The translations under genes were made by a program, and so were the position numbers. Below the pieces are notes generated by a model. The model did no database searches, had not been told where the DNA came from, and saw only the letters and a program-made list of their open reading frames with translations. From NCBI GenBank assembly GCA_947074135.1, contig CAMTOL010000101.1:1-7493 (forward strand): DNA of 7,493 nt, read 5' to 3'. Within the stretch, counting starts at the first letter, position 1. Every line of letters starts with the position of its first letter. Positions 1-5,674 of this stretch are shown here, piece by piece. Source of the stretch: an uncultured Rikenellaceae bacterium. GTDB lineage: Bacteria; Bacteroidota; Bacteroidia; Bacteroidales; Rikenellaceae.

Positions 1-98
1 TGTAGATTTTCCACATCACTTAACTATATACTGAAACGGCGGAAAAGACGCACGAAATCAAGACGTTGTCGTGTTCCAACTCCACTTCGCTAAACTAT

Positions 99-110
99 GA
101 CATATATGTC
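99..110. repeat. Perfect 12-bp palindrome GACATATATGTC
   Basis: The bases read the same on both strands with no spacer. The match stops at the next base on each side. It lies about 180 bases before the purE start, in otherwise unassigned DNA. It could be a protein-binding half-site pair or chance in AT-rich sequence; nothing else supports a function. Confidence 0.3.
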
Positions 111-232
111 GCCGTCGGAAACGCTGAAAAATTTTAACCTCAGAAGTAGCTGTTTTTTTGCAGATTTTAACACAAAAATAGAGTAACAAATAGATAAATA
201 TATAGTATAACCAATTAGTAACGGTTAAGAGC

Positions 233-252
233 TTGGTTTGAAAACAAACCAA
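233..252 (+). promoter_or_regulatory. Perfect inverted repeat in the purE leader (hairpin or operator)
   Basis: TTGGTTTG and CAAACCAA form a perfect 8-bp inverted repeat around an AAAA loop, ending 36 bases before the purE ATG. As RNA it would fold into a short stem-loop in the 5' leader. As DNA it is a 20-bp symmetric site of the kind bound by dimeric repressors. No T-run follows directly, so it is not a typical intrinsic terminator. Its position suggests control of the purE operon, but this is inference. It does not match the E. coli PurR box, which has a central CG. Confidence 0.45.
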
Positions 253-288
253 TTATTAATTGTTAATTTAAAATCTTTAATTTAGAAA

Positions 289-801
289 ATGTCACCAATT
301 GTATCGATTATTATGGGTTCGACTTCAGATATGAAAGTTATGTCTGAGGCAGCAAAATTCTTTGACGAAATGGAAATTCCGTTCGAAATTAACGCTCTTT
401 CGGCTCACCGTACTCCAGATATGGTGCTTGACTTTGCACGCAACGCTCACACTCGCGGCATCAAAGTTATTATTGCAGGTGCGGGTGGAGCTGCTCACCT
501 TCCGGGTGTTATTGCTGCGCTAACTCCCCTACCTGTTGTTGGTGTTCCTGTAAAATCGAGCAACTCGATTGACGGCTGGGATTCGATTCTTTCAATTCTT
601 CAGATGCCTTCTGGTATTCCAGTTGCTACTGTTGCACTCGACGGAGCTAAAAATGCCGCTATACTTTCCGCTCAAATCATTGGAACTGGAGATAATGGCA
701 TTCAGCAAAAGATTATTGAATTTAAAGAAGATATGAAGTCTAAAATCACTAAGGCTAACGAGGAGTTATCTTCAGTTGAGTTTAAATTTCGTTGCAAATA
801 G
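289..801 (+). CDS. purE: N5-carboxyaminoimidazole ribonucleotide mutase (PurE, class I)
   Basis: PurE works in the cytoplasm in de novo purine synthesis. Class I enzymes convert N5-carboxyaminoimidazole ribonucleotide, made by PurK, into 4-carboxy-AIR. The 170-residue length fits the family. Family motifs are in order: GSTSD at residues 10-14 (phosphate and ribose site), SAHRTP at 38-43 including the catalytic histidine His40, AGAGGAAHLPG at 63-73, and LQMPSGIPVATV at 104-115. The roughly 35 residues after the core are a charged tail without motifs. The ATG at 289 is favoured because the conserved beta-strand VSIIMGSTSD follows at once. There is no Shine-Dalgarno sequence, only A/T-rich DNA, as is usual in Bacteroidota. 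It is the first gene of the operon and lies downstream of the dyad at 233-252. No purK is present in the window, so the class I assignment rests on the sequence motifs. Confidence 0.97.
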   Translation: MSPIVSIIMGSTSDMKVMSEAAKFFDEMEIPFEINALSAHRTPDMVLDFARNAHTRGIKVIIAGAGGAAHLPGVIAALTPLPVVGVPVKSSNSIDGWDSILSILQMPSGIPVATVALDGAKNAAILSAQIIGTGDNGIQQKIIEFKEDMKSKITKANEELSSVEFKFRCK

Positions 802-812
802 AGAACTGAAAA

Positions 813-1616
813 TTGGACGATAACGTCATATACGCACTCATACTGACTGCCGTAGCTGGTCTTGCGACAGGCATAGGATCGCTTATTGCACTACTCAGTC
901 GCCGAACAAACAAGAAGTTTTTGAGCTATGCTCTAGGGCTTTCGGCTGGAGTGATGATTTACGTTTCGTTTGTCGATATATTGCCCAAGTCAATTGAATC
1001 GCTTTCAGAGGGATATAGCGATAAAATGGCGCAAATTTACGGTACTCTCTCGTTTTTCGGAGGGATGCTTTTTATTGCTCTTATCGACAAACTTGTGCCA
1101 AGTGTCGATAATCCGCACGAGATTCGTTCGGTTGAAAGTATGGAGGTTATGCCCGATAACCGCAAAAAATTAAAGCGAATGGGGCTGTTGACCGCTTTAG
1201 TTATTGGCATACACAACTTTCCCGAAGGGATAGCAACCTTTATGGCGGCACTCGAAGAGCCGCAGATTGGTTTTGCAATTGCTGGGGCTATTGCCATTCA
1301 CAACATCCCCGAAGGCATAGCAGTAGCAATTCCAATTTACTACGCCACACATTCACGCCGCAAGGCATTTGGCTGGTCGTTTCTCAGCGGATTGTCAGAG
1401 CCACTAGGGGCAGTAATAGGCTACCTAGTATTGCGTCCGTTTTTGTCGCCAACACTGTTTGGCGTGATTTTCGGAGCTGTGGCAGGGATTATGGTATTTA
1501 TATCGCTCGACGAACTGCTACCTGCAGCCAGAGAGTGGGGAAAACCGCACACCGCAATCTGGGGACTCATAACAGGAATGGCAATAATGGCAGCGAGCGT
1601 TATTGTATTGAATTAA
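813..1616 (+). CDS. zupT: ZIP-family zinc/divalent metal transporter (ZupT-like)
   Basis: This is an inner-membrane ZIP permease that imports zinc and probably other divalent metals. Its 267 residues are close to E. coli ZupT (about 257) and contain about eight hydrophobic segments. The two metal-site helices are explicit: HNFPEG at 134-139 and HNIPEG at 163-168. A glutamate in SGLSEPLG (Glu196) matches the third metal-site helix of the family. SLDELLPAAR at 231-240 also matches ZupT. The segment around 97-120 is the cytoplasmic loop; unlike many ZIPs it is not histidine-rich, with only His102. The start is taken as TTG at 813, because the first membrane helix begins about residue 6 and the first in-frame ATG (residue 48) would remove it. 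The gene lies 11 bases after the purE stop, implying co-transcription. Metal specificity cannot be read from the sequence. Confidence 0.93.
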   Translation: MDDNVIYALILTAVAGLATGIGSLIALLSRRTNKKFLSYALGLSAGVMIYVSFVDILPKSIESLSEGYSDKMAQIYGTLSFFGGMLFIALIDKLVPSVDNPHEIRSVESMEVMPDNRKKLKRMGLLTALVIGIHNFPEGIATFMAALEEPQIGFAIAGAIAIHNIPEGIAVAIPIYYATHSRRKAFGWSFLSGLSEPLGAVIGYLVLRPFLSPTLFGVIFGAVAGIMVFISLDELLPAAREWGKPHTAIWGLITGMAIMAASVIVLN

Positions 1617-1628
1617 AATAATATAGAA

Positions 1629-2078
1629 GTGACAAAAAAAGTAGAGATAGTAAATCGCAGAGCACGTTTCGATTACGAAATATCGGAAACGTGGGTGGCT
1701 GGTATTGTTCTTCGTGGCACTGAGATAAAGTCGCTTCGAAGTAGCAAAGCCTCGCTTGTCGATTGCTACTGCTACGAACATATGAACGAACTATTCGTGC
1801 GAGGTATGAACATCTCGGAGTACAACTGGGGTACATACAACAACCACGAACCAAAACGTGACCGCAAACTGCTGCTTAATCGCCGAGAACTAAAAAAAAT
1901 CTTCCGTGCTATGCAAGATAAGGGAAATACTGTTGTCGGTCTAAAACTCTTTATCAACGACGAGGGATTGGCAAAGCTGCTTATTGGGCTTGGACGAGGA
2001 CGCAAATCGCACGACAAACGAGAGCACCTCAAAGAGCAGGACTCTAAGAGAGAGATGGACAGAGCAAGAAAATTTTAG
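1629..2078 (+). CDS. smpB: SsrA-binding protein SmpB
   Basis: SmpB binds tmRNA and brings it to stalled ribosomes for trans-translation, freeing the ribosome and tagging the incomplete peptide. The 149 residues fit the family. The oligonucleotide-binding barrel contains [14 protein letters not shown] (24-37) and the strongly conserved [12 protein letters not shown] (72-83). The basic C-terminal tail from about 122, with DKRE at 129-132 and a [10 protein letters not shown] ending, is the part that forms a helix in the mRNA channel of the stalled ribosome. The start is GTG at 1629, followed by [17 protein letters not shown], which aligns with the usual N-terminus; no in-frame ATG precedes the conserved core. 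It begins 12 bases after the zupT stop. No tmRNA gene (ssrA) was recognised in the window. Confidence 0.96.
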   Translation: MTKKVEIVNRRARFDYEISETWVAGIVLRGTEIKSLRSSKASLVDCYCYEHMNELFVRGMNISEYNWGTYNNHEPKRDRKLLLNRRELKKIFRAMQDKGNTVVGLKLFINDEGLAKLLIGLGRGRKSHDKREHLKEQDSKREMDRARKF

Positions 2079-2100
2079 AATACACACCACATAAAAGACT

Positions 2101-3144
2101 ATGTATAAAATATTTAGACCTATAGCATTCTGGTTTTCACCCGAAACAATCCACCATTTTATGGTAGGAGTGCTTCGTTTTTTGCGTTACGTCCCATTTG
2201 CGAGGGGTACAATGAGAGCTATATTTAAGGTTCGTAATGAGAAGCTAGAACGTGAGGTTTTTGGGCTACATTTCGCAAATCCAGTGGGACTTGCTGCCGG
2301 TTTCGACAAAGATGCAGAGTGTTACGACACACTGGGCGACCTAGGTTTTGGGTTTGTTGAGGTTGGAACTGTAACACCTCGAGCGCAAGGAGGTAATCCA
2401 CGTCCTCGCTGTTTTCGACTTACTGAAGATGACGCAATTATAAACCGTATGGGTTTCAACAATAAAGGAGTTACATCGGCGGTGCATAATCTTCAAAAGT
2501 ATCGTCGCCGTGGGGTAATTGTTGGAGGGAACATCGGCAAGAATACGCTTACAGCAAACGAAGACGCACCGAAAGATTACCTTAAGGCATTTCGTGCACT
2601 GTATGACTGTGTTGATTACTTTGTGGTCAATGTAAGTTGTCCAAATGTTGCAAATTTGACACAATTACAGAGTCGTCAGAATACAGCGGACATACTTGCT
2701 CCGCTCAAGGATTTTCGCAAAGGACAGAGTGAATATCGACCAATTCTGCTTAAAATATCACCAGACCTTACTCAAGAGGGGGTTGACACGATGATTGAGG
2801 TTGCCAAAGAGTTTAAACTCGATGGAATTGTAGCAACGAATACAACAACCTCGCGCGAGGGATTAAAGAGTAGCAACGTAGAGCGCATTGGTAATGGTGG
2901 ACTGAGTGGCAAACCGCTAACAAAGCGTAGTTTGGAGATGGTTCGTTATATCCACGAGAAGACAAATGGCAAGATGCCTATAATTGGTGTTGGTGGTGTT
3001 ATGAATGCCGACGATGCGATGGCTATGTTAGAGGCTGGTGCTTCGTTGGTACAGATTTACAGTGGTTTTATCTATGATGGTCCATCGCTTCCAAAACGCA
3101 TCTGCAACAAACTCTTAAATGAAGAATTAAAAGTTAATAATTAA
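2101..3144 (+). CDS. pyrD: Dihydroorotate dehydrogenase (quinone), class 2
   Basis: PyrD oxidises dihydroorotate to orotate in pyrimidine synthesis and passes electrons through FMN to quinone at the inner membrane. The class 2 call rests on the N-terminal extension (residues about 1-45, helices that dock on the membrane) and the motifs NPVGLAAGFDK (60-70), EVGTVTPRAQ (87-96), GNPRPRCFRL (98-107), INRMGFNN (114-121), GGNIGKN (142-148), ATNTT (245-249) and GVGGV (296-300). The 347-residue length is typical. An oddity is the active-site loop, which reads NVSCPN (177-182): Cys180 stands where class 2 enzymes usually have the catalytic serine, as in class 1 enzymes. The last few codons fall in an AT-rich tandem repeat, so the exact C-terminus may be recent. 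It lies 22 bases after smpB. The ATG at 2101 gives the expected MYKIFRPIAFWFSPE beginning. Confidence 0.95.
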   Translation: MYKIFRPIAFWFSPETIHHFMVGVLRFLRYVPFARGTMRAIFKVRNEKLEREVFGLHFANPVGLAAGFDKDAECYDTLGDLGFGFVEVGTVTPRAQGGNPRPRCFRLTEDDAIINRMGFNNKGVTSAVHNLQKYRRRGVIVGGNIGKNTLTANEDAPKDYLKAFRALYDCVDYFVVNVSCPNVANLTQLQSRQNTADILAPLKDFRKGQSEYRPILLKISPDLTQEGVDTMIEVAKEFKLDGIVATNTTTSREGLKSSNVERIGNGGLSGKPLTKRSLEMVRYIHEKTNGKMPIIGVGGVMNADDAMAMLEAGASLVQIYSGFIYDGPSLPKRICNKLLNEELKVNN

Positions 3145-3151
3145 GAGTTAA
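3125..3151 (+). repeat. AT-rich tandem repeat across the pyrD stop codon
   Basis: AATTAAAAGTTAA (3125-3137) recurs as AATTAAGAGTTAA (3139-3151), a 13-base unit with one mismatch and a 14-base period. The pyrD stop (3142-3144) lies inside the second copy. Such AATTAA-rich spacer tracts are common between Bacteroidales genes, and a similar stretch precedes purE (about 253-280). This is probably replication slippage in a spacer rather than a binding site. Confidence 0.5.
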
Positions 3152-3180
3152 AGCAAACTTACATTGTCAATTATCAAAAA

Positions 3181-5658
3181 ATGCAGCCCACAGCACATAT
3201 TATAACAATTGGCGACGAACTGCTAATCGGACAGGTGGTCGACACTAATTCAGCCTTTATTGGGGCTGAGTGTGCTACTGTTGGGGTACGCGTACGTGAG
3301 ATTATCTCGGTTAGCGACAACAGCGAAGCAATTAAGCGAGCGTTAAAAGAGGGGTTCGAGAAGTCTGATATTGTGATTATAACTGGAGGATTAGGACCTA
3401 CCAAAGATGATATCTCGAAACGTTCGATTGCTGATTTTTTCGGACTCGATTTGGTACGAGACAGCGTTACTTTCGAGCATGTCAAAGAGTTAATGTGCAG
3501 TCGTGGAGTGGAGTTCAACGCTCTAAATCAGGCTCAAGCCGATATACCCAGAGGTTTTATTGCGCTTCGCAACGAGGTTGGCACTGCACCTGGCCTATAC
3601 TACAAACAAGACTCTAAACTACTGTTCTGTCTGCCTGGTGTGCCTTTCGAGATGAAAAGACTCTTTACTGAGCAGGTTATACCAATCATTGGTCAAAACT
3701 ACACATTGCAACCAGTTATTAAACGCACCATTATGGTATATGGGCTACCAGAAAGCGAACTTGCGGCACTGATTAACGGTTGGGAAAGCGCACTACCTCC
3801 CTATATATCACTGGCTTACCTGCCAAATCCTAACGGCATACGACTAAGACTTAGCTCTAAAACCGAAGTAGGAGCAGCAGAAATCAACTTTCAATTCGAA
3901 CTACTAAAAACAATAATACCTGACTATTTTCTTGGCGACGAACCCACAAATGTAGAGGTCGAATTATCGAAACTACTAACCAACAGCAGCACTACTTTAG
4001 CAGTAGCCGAGAGCTGCACTGGTGGCGTTATGGCCTCGAAATGCACTGCCATTAGCGGAGCCTCATCTTGGTTTCTAGGTTCTGTAACAGCATACAGCAA
4101 CGATGTTAAGAGCGAAGTTTTGGGTATTGAAAACGAAACACTCGAAGAGTTTGGAGCAGTCAGTTCTCAAACCGTAGAGCAGATGGCAGTTGGAGTGCGA
4201 GAGTTGACTGGCGCAGACTACTCTATCGCCACGAGCGGAATTGCAGGACCTACAGGAGCTACCGAAGGCAAAGAGTTGGGTGATATTTGGATAGGAATTT
4301 CTTCAAACAAAGGTACTATGAGCTATAAACGCAATTTTGGACAGCCTCGTGAGGTTTTCGTTCAACGAGCTTCGACAGCGGCACTTAACTATCTTAGAAT
4401 GGCAATAATCAAAGGGACACTTGTTATAGCTGTGGCACTTAGTGGTATATTTACAGCTCAAAGTCAAAGCAATAAACTCAGAACACTTGATGAGCTTCGT
4501 GAACGACTTTTTGAGGCTAACTATCAAGTTCAGATTTCTGAACAGAGAGTCGAAAAAGCAAAAGTGAACCACACTATTTCGCCATTCTTACCTACACTTT
4601 CGGCATCTGCGTCGCAACAACAACGAATCAGCAGCTCGGCAACTACTAATAGTTTTGACATCGGCTCAAACCTTCGCTGGAGGCTATTCGATGGTCTTTC
4701 GATGTTCTACAGCTACGATATAACCAAGGAGAATCTAACCGCAGAACAGCTTAGTTATGTAGCACGAATAGAACTATTGGTTGCAGAGATGTCGTCACGC
4801 TACTACCAAATAATATCGTATGAAAATAGCGTAAAATTGCGCCGTCAAAGCGTAAAACTTAGTCGTGAACGCTACAACGAAGCACTTTCGAAGTACAATA
4901 TAGGTGCTGGATCGGGACTAGAAATGCGACTTGCAAAGACCGACCTTAACACCGACAGCACCAACTTAATCAAAGCCGAGGAGTCGCTTAAATTATCGTA
5001 TATCGCACTCAACAACTTGCTCAATTACGATGAAAACGAAGTTGGTTACATTAAGGACACTATTACTGTGACTAAAATGCCTGACCAAGATTCTGTTATG
5101 AGTATGGCAATGGAGAACAACAGTGACATTCTTATCTCGAAATCTTCGATTTCACTAGCCGAACTTAGTGTAAAAAGTGCTCAAGCGCTTCGATACCCTA
5201 CTCTCGATTTTGTAGCTAATTATGGCTTTTCGCCTTTCAACCAGATGCCTTCGAATTTCAATAGCACACAGGCAGGAACTTGGGGATTTTCGCTTGGAGT
5301 TCCAATCTTCAATGGATTGGAAACAAACCGCCGGGTAAAAAGCGCAAAGATTGACTCTAAAATTGCTAGAATTAGCAGTGTAGATATTATAAATGATATA
5401 GAAGGCGATGTTTGGTCGGCACTTACTAGCTATCGAAATGCTCTGTTTTTGATTGAACTCGAAACACAGAATGCCGAGGCTATGGAGCTTAATATGGATA
5501 TAGCGATGGAGCGTTACCGACTAGGTGACCTCTCGGGGATTGATTTTCGTAATATTCAGTTGCAATATTTGGCTGCTATTGAACGCAAGATCACTACTCT
5601 ATACTCTGCAAAAGTGACTGAAATCGAGATACTTCGTCTTTGCGGTTCACTACTCTAA
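3181..5658 (+). CDS. cinA: CinA-TolC fused reading frame: CinA-like protein joined to an outer-membrane efflux protein
   Basis: One uninterrupted 825-codon frame holds two proteins. Residues 1-406 are a nearly full CinA. The N-terminal molybdopterin-binding-like domain (about 1-170) has GDELL (11-15), DTN (21-23), GGLGPTKDD (69-77), GTAPG (134-138) and LPGVPFEMK (151-159). The C-terminal amidase domain (about 258-406) has AESCTGG (276-282) with the conserved serine Ser278, and ATSGIAGPTGA (350-360). CinA-family proteins act in the cytoplasm in pyridine nucleotide recycling: NMN deamidation by the C-terminal domain and ADP-ribose hydrolysis by the N-terminal domain in some members. CinA normally ends near residue 410-420, but here there is no stop. 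The frame enters a signal peptide (407 to about 428) and a TolC-type protein (about 429-825). The ATG at 3181 follows an A-rich tract, 36 bases after pyrD. Whether one polypeptide or two is made cannot be told from sequence. Confidence 0.88.
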   Translation: MQPTAHIITIGDELLIGQVVDTNSAFIGAECATVGVRVREIISVSDNSEAIKRALKEGFEKSDIVIITGGLGPTKDDISKRSIADFFGLDLVRDSVTFEHVKELMCSRGVEFNALNQAQADIPRGFIALRNEVGTAPGLYYKQDSKLLFCLPGVPFEMKRLFTEQVIPIIGQNYTLQPVIKRTIMVYGLPESELAALINGWESALPPYISLAYLPNPNGIRLRLSSKTEVGAAEINFQFELLKTIIPDYFLGDEPTNVEVELSKLLTNSSTTLAVAESCTGGVMASKCTAISGASSWFLGSVTAYSNDVKSEVLGIENETLEEFGAVSSQTVEQMAVGVRELTGADYSIATSGIAGPTGATEGKELGDIWIGISSNKGTMSYKRNFGQPREVFVQRASTAALNYLRMAIIKGTLVIAVALSGIFTAQSQSNKLRTLDELRERLFEANYQVQISEQRVEKAKVNHTISPFLPTLSASASQQQRISSSATTNSFDIGSNLRWRLFDGLSMFYSYDITKENLTAEQLSYVARIELLVAEMSSRYYQIISYENSVKLRRQSVKLSRERYNEALSKYNIGAGSGLEMRLAKTDLNTDSTNLIKAEESLKLSYIALNNLLNYDENEVGYIKDTITVTKMPDQDSVMSMAMENNSDILISKSSISLAELSVKSAQALRYPTLDFVANYGFSPFNQMPSNFNSTQAGTWGFSLGVPIFNGLETNRRVKSAKIDSKIARISSVDIINDIEGDVWSALTSYRNALFLIELETQNAEAMELNMDIAMERYRLGDLSGIDFRNIQLQYLAAIERKITTLYSAKVTEIEILRLCGSLL
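4399..5658 (+). CDS. TolC-type outer-membrane efflux protein, probable internal start within the cinA frame
   Basis: From the in-frame ATG at 4399 (codon 407 of the fused frame) the frame encodes a self-sufficient 419-residue TolC-family protein. It opens with a classic signal peptide: a short n-region with one lysine (MAIIKG), the hydrophobic core TLVIAVALSGIF, and a likely cleavage near AQS/QS (fused residues 426-429). Next come TLDELRERLFEANYQVQISEQ, the usual first helix of these channels, the PFLPTLSASAS strand, and two long helix/strand repeats (about 433-620 and 635-825). The second carries RYPTLDFVANYGF and WGFSLGVPIFNG, and the protein ends with the family-typical EILRLCGSLL. TolC proteins form trimeric outer-membrane ducts for efflux pumps or type I secretion. 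No HlyD-type adaptor or pump gene follows; the next gene is convergent, so its partners must lie elsewhere. No Shine-Dalgarno sequence precedes 4399, which is uninformative in Bacteroidota. Confidence 0.75.
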   Translation: MAIIKGTLVIAVALSGIFTAQSQSNKLRTLDELRERLFEANYQVQISEQRVEKAKVNHTISPFLPTLSASASQQQRISSSATTNSFDIGSNLRWRLFDGLSMFYSYDITKENLTAEQLSYVARIELLVAEMSSRYYQIISYENSVKLRRQSVKLSRERYNEALSKYNIGAGSGLEMRLAKTDLNTDSTNLIKAEESLKLSYIALNNLLNYDENEVGYIKDTITVTKMPDQDSVMSMAMENNSDILISKSSISLAELSVKSAQALRYPTLDFVANYGFSPFNQMPSNFNSTQAGTWGFSLGVPIFNGLETNRRVKSAKIDSKIARISSVDIINDIEGDVWSALTSYRNALFLIELETQNAEAMELNMDIAMERYRLGDLSGIDFRNIQLQYLAAIERKITTLYSAKVTEIEILRLCGSLL

Positions 5659-5674
5659 ATAAGAACCACTAGAA

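Larger units (their letters stand above)
1..288 (+). other. Leader region before purE, no supported gene
   Basis: I find no convincing gene here. It is AT-rich, especially from about 120 onward, and probably carries the promoter and 5' untranslated leader of the purE operon. I could not place a clear Bacteroidota-type promoter (TTTG near -33 with TAnnTTTG near -7). A T-run ending in TTTG at 157-160 could be a -33 element, but no good -7 box follows. A minus-strand open frame at 58-252 encodes a low-complexity, hydrophobic and aromatic peptide resembling no family I know. The first 93 bases are open on the + strand in frame 1 and would encode a very basic tail ending at 91-93; this could be the end of an upstream gene but shows no motif. 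Confidence 0.5.

Noticed and set aside
1..93. Open + strand frame at the left edge that could be the end of an upstream gene
   Set aside because: About 30 codons encode a strongly basic, motif-free tail. Without the upstream sequence it cannot be told from chance.
58..252. 64-codon minus-strand open frame in the leader region
   Set aside because: The product is low-complexity and resembles no family I know. It lies across the AT-rich promoter region and the dyad, and has no partner gene or conserved context that I can see.
1037..1297. Minus-strand open frame inside zupT
   Set aside because: It is the antisense shadow of a clearly conserved transporter gene, and its product has no recognisable features.
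1617..2100. tmRNA (ssrA) next to smpB
   Set aside because: The short gaps on either side of smpB cannot hold a tmRNA, and I saw no tRNA-like end or tag-peptide frame elsewhere in the window.
2341..2664. Minus-strand open frame inside pyrD
   Set aside because: It lies wholly opposite the conserved core of pyrD, and the predicted peptide looks random.
4303..4572. Minus-strand open frame across the cinA/tolC junction
   Set aside because: I considered a small gene at the junction that might explain the fusion. The peptide has no family resemblance, and the + strand is strongly coding throughout.
5644..5667. GGTTC...GAACC inverted repeat around the tolC stop as a terminator
   Set aside because: It has only a 5-bp stem, a 14-base loop and no T-run. 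The hairpin at 5700-5728 is a better candidate.
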